Below are positions 33,631-42,269 of a stretch of DNA of 64,000 nucleotides, one piece after another. How positions within the stretch are numbered: position 1 is the first letter of the stretch; every line of letters starts with the position of its first letter. This stretch comes from BRH-c25 sp035627615 (GTDB lineage: Bacteria > Bacillota > Clostridia > Lutisporales > Lutisporaceae): positions 1-64,000 of the forward strand of contig DASPLL010000018.1 of NCBI GenBank assembly GCA_035627615.1, written 5' to 3'. Made by a program: the position numbers and the translations under genes. The notes under the pieces are model-generated. The model worked only from the letters and a program-made list of their open reading frames with translations, ran no database searches and was not told the DNA's origin.

Positions 33631-34647
33631 ATGGAGTACAAAGAAGTATTGGAAAAAGCGAAAACCTTGATTGGGGCAAAGTGCAGGATCTGCCGTGAAT
33701 GCAATGGTATTACATGCAGGGGGGAAATTCCCGGAATGGGCGGTAAAGGCAGCGGCAGCAGCTTTACCAGGAATTTTGCAAAGCTGAATGAAATAAAGCT
33801 AAATATGGATACAATATATGAATTCAAGGAAGTGGATACCTCGGTTGAGCTTTTCGGCAAGAGCTTCAGCTTTCCCGTATTTGCTGCCCCAATAGGAGGT
33901 TTGCACCAGCAGTATGGAGATGCGCTGAATGATGAGGAATACAGCTATGCAATTGTAGCCGGCTGCAAGAATGCCGGTACGGCAGGCTTTACCGGGGATG
34001 GAGTAAAAGAGGAAAATTATGCTTTGCCTTTGAAGGCCATTTCCAGCGTTGGAGGCTGGGGAATACCTACAATAAAGCCATGGAAAAAGGATGAAGTCAT
34101 AACAAAGGTTAAAAGAGCCGGCGAGGTAGGCGCTCTGGCAGTGGCTATGGATATTGACGCCGCAGGTTTATCTGTTCTGGCCGCTGCAGGCAAGCCGGTG
34201 AGCCCTAAGTCTGCAGGAGAGATAAAGGAGATAGTGTCCAGTACTAAGCTTCCATTCATTATAAAGGGTATAATGACAGTGGCCGGAGCAGTAAAATCGG
34301 TTGAGGCCGGTGCCTACGGCATAGTGGTATCCAACCATGGCGGCAGGGTGTTTGACCATACTCCCGCAACTGTGGAGGTTCTCCCGGAAATATACAAGGC
34401 AGTTGGGGGAAAAATAAAAATATTTGTAGACGGCGGCATAAGGACAGGAATCGATGTCATGAAGATGCTTGCGCTTGGCGCTGACGCGGTTCTTATAGGA
34501 AGACCTTACGGAGTTGCAGCCTACGGCGGAGGAGCAGAAGGCGTGGAGCTTTATACTAGGAGGATCGGTGCTGAGCTTAAGGATGCCATGATAATGACCG
34601 GCTGCAGTACGTTGAAGGACATAGATGAAAAAGTGATATATAAGTAG
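33631..34647 (+). CDS. FMN-dependent alpha-hydroxy-acid dehydrogenase family protein
   Basis: A 338-residue TIM-barrel flavoprotein. The FMN/catalytic pattern includes FPVFAAPIGG near 87, LPFIIKGIMT (catalytic-lysine strand) near 205, SNHGGR near 235 with the active His-Gly-Gly-Arg, and IFVDGGIRTGIDVMKMLALGAD near 265. The N-terminus has four cysteines (CRICRECNGITC), unusual for aerobic lactate oxidases and suggestive of a metal or redox site in anaerobes. The acceptor is probably not oxygen. AGGAGGTTACAA precedes ATG 33631. Confidence 0.82.
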   Translation: MEYKEVLEKAKTLIGAKCRICRECNGITCRGEIPGMGGKGSGSSFTRNFAKLNEIKLNMDTIYEFKEVDTSVELFGKSFSFPVFAAPIGGLHQQYGDALNDEEYSYAIVAGCKNAGTAGFTGDGVKEENYALPLKAISSVGGWGIPTIKPWKKDEVITKVKRAGEVGALAVAMDIDAAGLSVLAAAGKPVSPKSAGEIKEIVSSTKLPFIIKGIMTVAGAVKSVEAGAYGIVVSNHGGRVFDHTPATVEVLPEIYKAVGGKIKIFVDGGIRTGIDVMKMLALGADAVLIGRPYGVAAYGGGAEGVELYTRRIGAELKDAMIMTGCSTLKDIDEKVIYK

Positions 34648-34766
34648 AAGGATGCGAAGCATTCTTCCAGGTTCGGGGTGCGAGGTACGAGGAAAGGCCG
34701 GGTATTCCTTATGGGTCCAGGTCCGTTCCCCCCGAACCCCGCACCTCGTACCTCGCACCTGGAATG
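34648..34766. repeat. CGAGGTR heptamer palindrome, copy 3, with leading hairpin
   Basis: A small hairpin (GAAGGATGCGAAGCATTCTTC) is followed by the left arm GGTGCGAGGTACGAGG, the core GGGTATTCCTTATGGGTCC, and the right arm CCTCGTACCTCGCACC. Confidence 0.8.
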
Positions 34767-34780
34767 TCGCATTTTTAAAC

Positions 34781-35368
34781 TTATATACTTCTTAATTCAT
34801 AGAATACCAGGTACTTATCTCCAAGAGGCTTATGCTCAATATCAGTATTATACGCAAAGCTCCATTCTGCTATTATGGACTTCCCTTCACTCATTGTGCT
34901 CCTGAAATTGCCTTTGATGCGATTGGCATAATAAAGCAGGCTATTCAGTTCCTCCTCCGAAAGGAAGTCCGTATTCCCGAAATATTTGATATTGTCATTT
35001 TCAAGTACGATGCTGACATCCTTCCGTCCATGGGTGACAAGATTCCACAGGTCCTTCTCCACAGCCTCTATGACGGTTCTGTCAGTCCTTATATCTATTA
35101 CTCCGCTTTTATCCGCTATGAAGTAGGGATAATAGATTACCATTCCGCTGTTCTCATACTTGTCCAGCAGAATGTTACCTTTTTCGGCAGCTTCTTTTGA
35201 AGTAACACCGACAGCCCTTGGAAGGTTGAGGTCATCATCGCTTTTTACAGCAACCCTGATAGTCCACAGCATATTGCCGTCCAATTTTGTATCCTGTGAA
35301 TACCTCTCCCACGGAACAGTAGGTATATTCAGCTCTCTAAGCTCATAAAAGCCCATCAGTTTATTCAT
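34781..35368 (-). CDS. Conserved-looking protein of unknown function
   Basis: A 195-residue protein I do not recognise. It is soluble, with no signal peptide. Distinctive segments are NIPTVPWERY near 14, LWTIRVAVKSDDDLNLPRAV near 35-54, MVIYYPYFIADKSGVIDI near 77-94, KDLWNLVTHGRKDVSIV and the C-terminal LVFYELR. The tryptophan/arginine-rich pattern and ordered acidic motifs look like a folded, constrained protein, and the chain faintly recalls ATP-grasp N-lobes of PEP-utilising enzymes, but this is not firm. AAAGGGG lies about 10 nt before ATG 35368. Confidence 0.65.
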   Translation of the reverse strand: MNKLMGFYELRELNIPTVPWERYSQDTKLDGNMLWTIRVAVKSDDDLNLPRAVGVTSKEAAEKGNILLDKYENSGMVIYYPYFIADKSGVIDIRTDRTVIEAVEKDLWNLVTHGRKDVSIVLENDNIKYFGNTDFLSEEELNSLLYYANRIKGNFRSTMSEGKSIIAEWSFAYNTDIEHKPLGDKYLVFYELRSI

Positions 35369-35425
35369 GCAAATAAAGCCCCTTTCTCCAACGCCATGCT
35401 AAACAGCTCGCTCCCTGCACTACCC

Positions 35426-35485
35426 TAATACCTCGTAACTCGAATCTCGCATCTCGTATCTATACCCTTAAGGATTACCCATAAG
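35426..35485. repeat. Heptamer palindrome family, copy 4 (half element)
   Basis: Only one arm (CTCGAATCTCGCATCTCGTATC) and part of the core (TACCCTTAAGGATTACCCAT) are present, just beyond the dgt stop. Confidence 0.65.
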
Positions 35486-35486
35486 T

Positions 35487-36770
35487 TTAAATCTTCGTAA
35501 ACGGGCCAAAAAGCTTGTCGTAGGTTTCAAGCGCTGAGCGGTCTGTCATTTCAGCAATATAATCGCAAAGCACCCTGGCAGGGGTCGTTACGTACCCACC
35601 ATATTCCCAACCACTGTCAGTGCAGCTTTCAAAGCCTTCCCTGGGAGTGCGGGAAGCATCAATGAACTTCTTGTATATACGGACAGGCATCTGCTTGGGG
35701 TCTGACCAGAAGGTATTGTATATCTCGCTCACTATCTTCCGCGCCTTGACATCCATTATGGTTGTCATCGGGCTGTTGTATACAAATTCTGTGACGAATT
35801 TTTTCAGCCTTCCAAAGGCCTTCTCGTGTTTGCCCAGTCTGATTATCCTGTTCCCCTGGACATTCCCGCCGGTGAAGCCCCTTACCTGTTCAAGGGTGGT
35901 TATATTGTTGGTATCAATGGTATTCCAGGAGCTTTCCACCAAATCCATTATAAGGGTATTTATAAGGGCGCTGATCCCGCTGCCGGGCTTGAGCCCGAAG
36001 CTTTCATATACCAGCTCGTCAAAGCAGCCTTGGGTAAGAAGGCCTTCATCGATGCTTTCCTTTATAAGCTTTGCATTGATACCGTCATCCAGGTCATGGC
36101 AAACATAGGCCAGAGTGTCGGACAAGGCCACTACCTGTCCTTCAAGGCTTGAAGGCCCTCCGGGCTTCAGCTCCTCATAAATGCCTTCAGTATGGTCTTT
36201 GGTGTGCTTGAGGATCCCTTCCCTGACCTCCCAGGTAAGGTTAAGGCCGCAGTTATCCGTACCATATTTCTGCTCAATAATATCAACAACCCTGACACTG
36301 TTCTCATTGTGGAAAAATCCATGCTCATTTTTAAGCTGATCTGACAGCAGCTCTTCCACGGCGTGGCCAAAAGGGGTGTGACCCAGATCGTGTCCAAGGG
36401 CTATTGCTTCGGTCAGATCCTCATTTAATCCTAATGAGCGGGCTATTCCCCTGGCAATCTGAGAAACCTCGAGGCTGTGGGTCATTCTTGTCCTGTAAAA
36501 ATCACCCTCATGGTTAACAAAGACCTGCGTCTTATACATAAGGCGTCTGAAAGCACTGGAATGTATTATCCTGTCCCTGTCTCTCTGAAAGTCGCTTCTT
36601 GTTTCAAAGTTACTGTTCTTTTCGTTACTGTTCCTTCTGCTTCCTTCCTTAGGCAGCTTTGTTGCATAAGGCGCAAGATAAAGATCCTGTATTGCCTGAA
36701 TCTTGTCCTTGTATCTGGGCGGCGTGCCCAATTCTTTATATATTTTATCCCTGATTTCACTTAGATCCAT
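35487..36770 (-). CDS. dgt: Deoxyguanosinetriphosphate triphosphohydrolase-like HD protein
   Basis: A 427-residue HD-domain dNTPase. The N-terminal arginine segment RSDFQRDRDRIIHSSAFRRL near 46-65 leads to KTQVF, and MTHSLEVSQIARGIA begins the metal site with its His. GHDLGHTPFGHAVE carries the HD pair, and a distal YVCHDLDDG Asp follows. It hydrolyses dNTPs to deoxynucleoside and triphosphate. ATG 36770 has AAGGAGAAG upstream. The open frame continues further upstream, but that extension translates a palindromic repeat and is not protein. Confidence 0.88.
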   Translation of the reverse strand: MDLSEIRDKIYKELGTPPRYKDKIQAIQDLYLAPYATKLPKEGSRRNSNEKNSNFETRSDFQRDRDRIIHSSAFRRLMYKTQVFVNHEGDFYRTRMTHSLEVSQIARGIARSLGLNEDLTEAIALGHDLGHTPFGHAVEELLSDQLKNEHGFFHNENSVRVVDIIEQKYGTDNCGLNLTWEVREGILKHTKDHTEGIYEELKPGGPSSLEGQVVALSDTLAYVCHDLDDGINAKLIKESIDEGLLTQGCFDELVYESFGLKPGSGISALINTLIMDLVESSWNTIDTNNITTLEQVRGFTGGNVQGNRIIRLGKHEKAFGRLKKFVTEFVYNSPMTTIMDVKARKIVSEIYNTFWSDPKQMPVRIYKKFIDASRTPREGFESCTDSGWEYGGYVTTPARVLCDYIAEMTDRSALETYDKLFGPFTKI

Positions 36771-36796
36771 AATAAACTTCTCCTTAGTTTGAAAAT

Positions 36797-36933
36797 GCAA
36801 CGTTAGGCTGCGAGGAAAGCCCGTGTATTCCTTACGGGTCCAGAAACGGATACCATGGTTCCGTTCCTGAGCTGTTAAGGAATACCCCGACTCCCCGACT
36901 CCCCGCAGCCCCGAAACCTCGCAGCCTGCGCAC
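36797..36933. repeat. Heptamer palindrome family, copy 5
   Basis: GGCTGCGAGG and CCTCGCAGCC arms enclose the core TATTCCTTACGGGTCC and a nested hairpin (GAAACGGATACC/GGTTCCGTTCC). It sits just upstream of dgt. Confidence 0.75.
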
Positions 36934-37110
36934 ATAGGGCGCATTCTTCTTATATTATACACAAAATAAAGCATTACTGGCAATTGTATGTATTTTGGCA
37001 GAAGTAGAATTTAATAGGCTGCGGAGGTAAAAATAAAACTGGCAGGTATGTGCTGAAACCGCTTATTTGAACAAGTATCGAAGAATAATATATTACAGGG
37101 AGGTGCAGAT

Positions 37111-37998
37111 ATGGAAGAGGCTAGAAGCCTGACGGGCTGGATGAAGCTCAAGAGCTATTTACAGCTATTGAGACCCAAACAGTGGATAAAGAACCTGTTC
37201 ATATTTGCTGCACTGATGTTTTCCAGAAGCATAGACAAACCGCTGTACATACTGGCTGCTCTTTATGCATTTCTATGCTTCTGCATTACATCCTCCGTCG
37301 TATATATATTCAATGACCTGCTTGATATAGAAAAGGACAGGAGGCACCCAAGAAAGAAAAAACGTCCTTTAGCTGCAGGTGACATAAGCAGAGGCGAAGC
37401 GAAAATGCTCATTATGATCATGCTTCCCGCAGCGGTAGTATTCTCCTTTGCCCTGAACTACAGCTTCGGCTTGATTATTGCTGCCTATCTGCTTAATAAT
37501 CTTCTATACACACTATATGTGAAGAATCTTGTTATTCTTGATGTAATGTCTATTGCAATAGGCTTTATACTCAGAGTCGCCGGAGGAGCGGTAGTCATAG
37601 GTGTACTCATATCTCCATGGCTGCTTTTATGTACCTTCCTGCTGGCTTTGTTCCTGGGCTTCAACAAGAGGAGGAATGAGCTTCTGGTGTTGCAGGAGGA
37701 TGCCCAGAGTCACAGGAGGATCCTGGAGCATTATTCCCTTGACTTTATTGACAACATGCTTTCAATTGTAACGGCATCGACTTTGATATCCTACAGTATG
37801 TATACGTTCTTCTCCAGTGACGACAAGTATTCAATGGTGACGATACTGTTTGTCCTGTATGGGATTTTCAGATATCAGTATATAATATACAATAAAAAGC
37901 TGGGCGAAAGCCCCGAAGAAATAGTTCTGACCGACAGGCCCCTGCTCATCAACATACTGCTTTGGATAGGGGTCAGCATAGTAATACTGTATAAATAA
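37111..37998 (+). CDS. UbiA-family prenyltransferase, DPPR synthase-like
   Basis: A 295-residue membrane protein with about eight helices. It matches decaprenyl-phosphate phosphoribosyltransferase: LLRPKQWIKNLFIFAALMFS at the N-terminus, the first Asp motif NDLLDIEKDRRHPRKKKRPL near 68-87, and a second motif region LYVKNLVILDVMSIAIGFILR. These enzymes attach phosphoribose to a polyprenyl phosphate, the first step to decaprenylphosphoryl-arabinose or related sugar donors. In Clostridia the product's use is unclear. The adjacent convergent GT39-like protein uses polyprenyl-phosphate sugars, which fits. GGGAGGTG precedes ATG 37111. Confidence 0.85.
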   Translation: MEEARSLTGWMKLKSYLQLLRPKQWIKNLFIFAALMFSRSIDKPLYILAALYAFLCFCITSSVVYIFNDLLDIEKDRRHPRKKKRPLAAGDISRGEAKMLIMIMLPAAVVFSFALNYSFGLIIAAYLLNNLLYTLYVKNLVILDVMSIAIGFILRVAGGAVVIGVLISPWLLLCTFLLALFLGFNKRRNELLVLQEDAQSHRRILEHYSLDFIDNMLSIVTASTLISYSMYTFFSSDDKYSMVTILFVLYGIFRYQYIIYNKKLGESPEEIVLTDRPLLINILLWIGVSIVILYK

Positions 37999-38001
37999 CC
38001 T

Positions 38002-39414
38002 CTACTCTGTAACCGAGGTATAATGGAAGTTAGATGTGAAAATTCCTGCGGCAAAAATCCCCAGGGCAATACATAAAAAAGGTTCAGCGGCTATTCTGTA
38101 TCTGGGGGCAAAGTAGAATATCTGGATGATAAGGTTAATGTATAAGAAATTGCCGATTATCCAGGCAGGCTCACAGAAAAGTATATAAAAGGACCTTGCT
38201 GCAATAAGCCTGAGGATGAAAAGTACCAGTAAGACAAGGGCTGACTTCCATAAAAACACGAAGGACATTTGCGGAAGCTTGTAAAGGCTTTCAATAGTGT
38301 CCTTTTTTACTATGCCCATCCTTATCAGACTGCCGTATAGGGGAAGCTTATAGATCCTGTCCAGGTAATTCCCGGCTTCTGTTATATGGGGGTCCCCGTG
38401 ATAAAGGAAGAGCCTTTGTTTAAGCCTTGAGAGTGTTATTTCCCTGGGGATGTTCCTGCTAATGTAGGTAAATCCCTCTCTATAGCCTGATTCATACAAG
38501 CTGTTGATATCGGTATGGGGTTTTACATCCACCCATTGGCCGTTGGCAAGGGGATTGTGAGCAATGTAGAAATTTATTGGCCCATTGGTGTCTATAAGAA
38601 TAAGACGCCCTGTGACAGCATAGTTCCTTATGATCCAGGGTGATAACACCAGCAGCAGGACTGTGACAGTCAACAGCCCGTCAAGGATGATGACCCTGAA
38701 GACCTTTCCAATATCAAGTCTTTTTGCTGCTGTATACAGCAGGATGAAAACAAGCATGACTCCGGGTATAAGAAGAAGTACAGGGCGTGTAAGGTTTCCG
38801 ATCCCGAGAAAGAACGAGTACAGCAGCAGGTATATGTATGTCACATATATCTTGTGCCGTCCAAGCTTGCCTGTCAGCTCGTACTTGAAATACTTCAGGC
38901 CGAAGTAGATAATCGCTAAGTAAATTGTAATGAATACAGTCTCAACATATAAATGGTTAGTATATGCTACCATTCTTGGATTCAAGGCCATGAGAAGACC
39001 GGCAATAAGCCCCGCCCCCTTGTGGAAACCGCTGTAGCTTTTAAACGCTTCACTGGCAATGGCATAGCAGAGCAGGCAGGATGCAGTGGAGAAACCTGCC
39101 TGGATCACCCTCATAACCAGAAAATCCTGTGCGGTGCCGAAAAATCTGTATATAAAGCCTGAAAGGAAGATATATAAGGGAGGCCAATAGGCATATCTGG
39201 CCCAGTGCTCACCGAACCTGTGGCCGTAGTATTCACCGCCCATTACATTGAGGGCATAGTGATACATGCTCCAGGCGTCTATTTTGAACTCAAAGGGAGT
39301 ATATATGACGAAGCGGAGCCTTAAGTACAGTGCCAGGGAGAATATTATGACGGAGTATAGCAGCGTTTTTCTGCTGAAGTTCAAAGTCGTTCTTCCTCTC
39401 AATATGTTATGCAT
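38002..39414 (-). CDS. GT39/PMT-like membrane glycosyltransferase
   Basis: A protein of about 470 residues with roughly 10-12 hydrophobic helices. The first extracellular loop carries the acidic motif FKIDAWSMYHYALN near 43 and GEHWARYAYWPPLYIFLSGF. The PMT_2 / ArnT-like pattern and ALNPRMVAYTNHLYVETVFI follow. It would transfer sugar from a polyprenyl-phosphate donor outside the membrane. Start alternatives are ATG 39414 (weak site) or a TTG near 39381 behind AGAGGAAG. It is downstream of the HD-GYP gene with a palindromic repeat in between, and convergent with the DPPR-synthase-like gene. Confidence 0.75.
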   Translation of the reverse strand: MHNILRGRTTLNFSRKTLLYSVIIFSLALYLRLRFVIYTPFEFKIDAWSMYHYALNVMGGEYYGHRFGEHWARYAYWPPLYIFLSGFIYRFFGTAQDFLVMRVIQAGFSTASCLLCYAIASEAFKSYSGFHKGAGLIAGLLMALNPRMVAYTNHLYVETVFITIYLAIIYFGLKYFKYELTGKLGRHKIYVTYIYLLLYSFFLGIGNLTRPVLLLIPGVMLVFILLYTAAKRLDIGKVFRVIILDGLLTVTVLLLVLSPWIIRNYAVTGRLILIDTNGPINFYIAHNPLANGQWVDVKPHTDINSLYESGYREGFTYISRNIPREITLSRLKQRLFLYHGDPHITEAGNYLDRIYKLPLYGSLIRMGIVKKDTIESLYKLPQMSFVFLWKSALVLLVLFILRLIAARSFYILFCEPAWIIGNFLYINLIIQIFYFAPRYRIAAEPFLCIALGIFAAGIFTSNFHYTSVTE

Positions 39415-39456
39415 TGATAATAGTATATACAAAGGCTTGATAATAAATTATAGAAA

Positions 39457-39594
39457 TGTAGAAGATTGCGAAGCAATCTTCCAGGTGCGAGGTACGAGGT
39501 ACGAGGTGCGAGGAAAGATCGGGTATTCCTTATGGGTCCAGGACTGTGTAACCCGTTCTCCCCAAACCCCGAACCTCGTACCCCGCACCTGACA
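39457..39594. repeat. Heptamer palindrome family, copy 6, with leading hairpin
   Basis: GAAGATTGCGAAGCAATCTTC forms a small hairpin. It is followed by the arm GGTGCGAGGTACGAGGTACG, the core GGGTATTCCTTATGGGTCC and the complementary arm. Structure and order are identical to copy 3. Confidence 0.8.
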
Positions 39595-39596
39595 AA

Positions 39597-40739
39597 TCAT
39601 TCAAATATTGATATGAAATGCTTTACTACCTCGGGATCAAACTGGGTACCTGAACAGCGGTTTATTTCACTTATAGCCTTCCCGTGCTCCAGGCCTTTCC
39701 TGTAAGGCCTGTCTGTCGTCATGGCGTCATAAGTGTCCGCTACTGATATTATCCTTGCCTCAAAAGGTATTTCCTCACCTTTGAGACCCTCATAATAGCC
39801 TGTGCCGTCGTATTTTTCATGATGATACTTTACACCCGGTACTATATTCTTTAAGGATTTCATGGAGCTCAGAATTCTTTCGCCGACTATTGTATGGCTT
39901 TTCATAATGACAAACTCATCATCAGTCAGCCGTTCCGTTTTGTTGAGGACTGAGTCGGCTATACCGATTTTGCCGACATCATGAAGGAGTGCCATGTATT
40001 CAAGCAGCTCCAGCCGTTCTTCATCAAAGCCCATTTTCCTGGCTGTCTGAATGGAGTATTGGGTTACTCTCTTTGAATGGCCGTTGGTATAAGGGTCCTT
40101 AGCATCAACTGCACTTGCAAGACTGCTTATTGCATCTATCAGCAGATCCCGCAGCTCCTTATACAGCTCTGCATTCTTAATAGCTATTGCTATCTGACTG
40201 CCCATGCTGTCCAGCAGTTCTTCATCCTGGGCGGTAAAACAGGGAGCGCCGATTTTGTTTATAACCTGGAGCACGCCTATTGTTTTGTCCTTATACTTTA
40301 CGGGCATGGTCAGCATAGCCTTCTGCTTGAAGTCAATGCTTTTATTCACTCTGCTGTTGAAGCGGGGGTCTGTGTTAACATCCTTGATGTTCAGGGTTAC
40401 GCCTTCCCTTGCAACCCAGCCGGAAATACCCTCCCCGATTCTGAGCCTTATCTGTTTGACCTGATCGCCCTTCCCGCCAAGGGTTTCTTCAAACCAGAGC
40501 TCCTGCTTCTCTTCATCAATAAGATAAAGGGTGCAAGCTTCAGCAGAGGTTTCCTCCTTGACTATACTGATGATCTCCCTTATAAGTTTTTTGATTTTTA
40601 TGTTTGACGCTATCTTTTTGCCTATTTCAGCCAGTTTTTTGCTTTTATCGATCTGACTGCCCCTGTTTCTCATTGCAGCTAAAAGCGGAAAGTAGCCGGC
40701 AAGCAGCAAAAGCACAAGTACCAACAGAAGAATATTCAT
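39597..40739 (-). CDS. Membrane GAF - HD-GYP phosphodiesterase-like protein
   Basis: A 380-residue protein with one N-terminal transmembrane helix (ILLLVLVLLLLAGYF), a GAF domain at about 45-185 and an HD-GYP domain at about 195-380. Metal ligands are present: NGHSKRV, LLHDVGKIG, KSHTIVGERIL, KYHHEKYDGTGYYEG and SVADTYDAMT. The family tripeptide GYP reads GYY here, with EGLKGEEIP following. It would hydrolyse c-di-GMP (or related dinucleotides), tuned by the GAF domain, at the membrane. ATG 40739 follows GGAGGAGGAGACT. It starts 17 nt after the NHL gene and so belongs to the surface/signalling operon. Confidence 0.85.
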   Translation of the reverse strand: MNILLLVLVLLLLAGYFPLLAAMRNRGSQIDKSKKLAEIGKKIASNIKIKKLIREIISIVKEETSAEACTLYLIDEEKQELWFEETLGGKGDQVKQIRLRIGEGISGWVAREGVTLNIKDVNTDPRFNSRVNKSIDFKQKAMLTMPVKYKDKTIGVLQVINKIGAPCFTAQDEELLDSMGSQIAIAIKNAELYKELRDLLIDAISSLASAVDAKDPYTNGHSKRVTQYSIQTARKMGFDEERLELLEYMALLHDVGKIGIADSVLNKTERLTDDEFVIMKSHTIVGERILSSMKSLKNIVPGVKYHHEKYDGTGYYEGLKGEEIPFEARIISVADTYDAMTTDRPYRKGLEHGKAISEINRCSGTQFDPEVVKHFISIFE

Positions 40740-40756
40740 AGTCTCCTCCTCCAGTA

Positions 40757-42238
40757 TTATTGTGGGTCGTATATTATAATAGCCCGGTATTTCTGTATCC
40801 ACTCAACATTATATCCGAAGGTTTCCAGCAGGTATCTCAGCTGAACCGTGATATTTCCATCCTTTATAATCAAATGTTCATTATCCGCGATAAATTTTAT
40901 ACTTGTGTTGCCGCTGCTTATTTCCATTGTACCCGCATCTGAACCGGCAGTGACTTTGAAAGCCAGCGCATTGCATATTTCTGTAAGTGGCGCCATTGTC
41001 TTGTCATCTATGAAGTATATAGAGTCTTCGGGTATATTGAGCTTTGTTTTGTTGTACCAGAGCTGCGGGACTGCCTTTGGAGTATCGAAGCTTATGCCGG
41101 ATATGTCCGTATACTGCTTGATAAAGCCAGGATTAAAAGGCATTTTCCTGATGCAGCTGTTCCACATGTCGGCTACATAGATGGAGCCATCCTTATACAA
41201 AATGCTTACAGGGCCGTTGAACTTTGCTTCACTGGGACTTCCGTTTTCTTTACCTGCTGTTCCGAAGCCGGCAACCGTAGTTACCTTACCATCAGGGGTT
41301 ATTGCCCGTACTCTATGGTTCCAGGTGTCTGCAATCAGCAGCACATCGTTATCCGCCAGGGTTATGCCCTTAGGGAAATTGAATCTTGCAGCAGTGCCAT
41401 AGCCATCCTGGAATCCACCCTGGTAATAACCCGTACCCTCCAGGATTGAAGTCCTTGAACCATATAATGTTGAGACCTGGCTGCCGCTTACCTTCCGTAT
41501 AAGCTGGTTTCCGCTGTCCAATACAAATAAATCGCCATTTTCATTAATCTCAACATCTGAAGGTTCGTTAAACCTGGCTTCCAGCGCAGCGCCGTCTTTA
41601 TAACCGCCAATAGAATTGTTTTTTCCGGAATAAGTGGTCACTTCCCCTGCGGGAGTGATCTTCCTTATCACGTTGTTAAGGCTGTCCGCCACATAAATAT
41701 TGTCGCTGCTGTCGACTGCCAGCCCGGAGGGGCAGTTGAACTGTGCTTTGCCCGCAGCTCCGTCGGCGTAGCCCGGCTTGCCGTTTCCGGCAAAGGTATA
41801 CACCTTGCCCTCCAAAATCTTCCTTATAACATTGTTTCCTGTGTCTGAAACATATATATTGCCTCTGGAATCCACTACTAAATCCCTCGGCTTATTGAAT
41901 TGAGCCTTCAATGCATCTCCGTCGGCGTAGCCGGCCAGGGGGAAGCCGTAAGCGTCCTTCCTGTCTGAGAAGCCGGCAAAGGTAGCTACAGTATCCTTTG
42001 ACAACCTTCTGATCCTGTTATTGTAGGAGTCAACCACAAGCATACTGCCATCCCTGTCAAAATCCATGCCCATGGGCAGACTGAAGGTAGCCTTTAGCAG
42101 CGGTCCGTCCTTCAGGCCTATGTCACCTGTCCCGGCAAAGTCGGAAACAGCCGGCTCCTGCGCATATACCATACCGCACAGCAAGAATGCAATTACTGCT
42201 ATTGCGGTGGTTTTTACAATACATCTGAAATAATACAT
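40757..42238 (-). CDS. Secreted NHL-repeat beta-propeller with C-terminal stalk domain
   Basis: A protein of about 493 residues with a signal peptide (VKTTAIAVIAFLLCGMVYAQ). Six NHL repeats span about 30-360. Each has an FN-P-x-G/D entry and an I-Y-V-A-D-x-x-N-x-x-I-R-K-I exit (for example NIYVSDTGNNVIRKI, NIYVADSLNNVIRKI and SIYVADMWNSCIRKM). A copper amine oxidase N-like stalk domain closes the protein (about 390-493, ending NVEWIQKYRAIIIYDP). It probably binds protein or glycan at the cell surface. ATG 42238 gives the best spacing from AGGGGG. It lies 31 nt after the giant FecR protein gene on the same strand. Confidence 0.85.
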   Translation of the reverse strand: MYYFRCIVKTTAIAVIAFLLCGMVYAQEPAVSDFAGTGDIGLKDGPLLKATFSLPMGMDFDRDGSMLVVDSYNNRIRRLSKDTVATFAGFSDRKDAYGFPLAGYADGDALKAQFNKPRDLVVDSRGNIYVSDTGNNVIRKILEGKVYTFAGNGKPGYADGAAGKAQFNCPSGLAVDSSDNIYVADSLNNVIRKITPAGEVTTYSGKNNSIGGYKDGAALEARFNEPSDVEINENGDLFVLDSGNQLIRKVSGSQVSTLYGSRTSILEGTGYYQGGFQDGYGTAARFNFPKGITLADNDVLLIADTWNHRVRAITPDGKVTTVAGFGTAGKENGSPSEAKFNGPVSILYKDGSIYVADMWNSCIRKMPFNPGFIKQYTDISGISFDTPKAVPQLWYNKTKLNIPEDSIYFIDDKTMAPLTEICNALAFKVTAGSDAGTMEISSGNTSIKFIADNEHLIIKDGNITVQLRYLLETFGYNVEWIQKYRAIIIYDPQ

Positions 42239-42269
42239 TTTATACATCACCCCCTGTACAAACTATTCA

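Noticed and set aside
36771..36983. N-terminal extension of the dGTPase-like protein
   Set aside because: It translates palindrome copy 5. The ribosome binding site and family alignment place the start at 36770.
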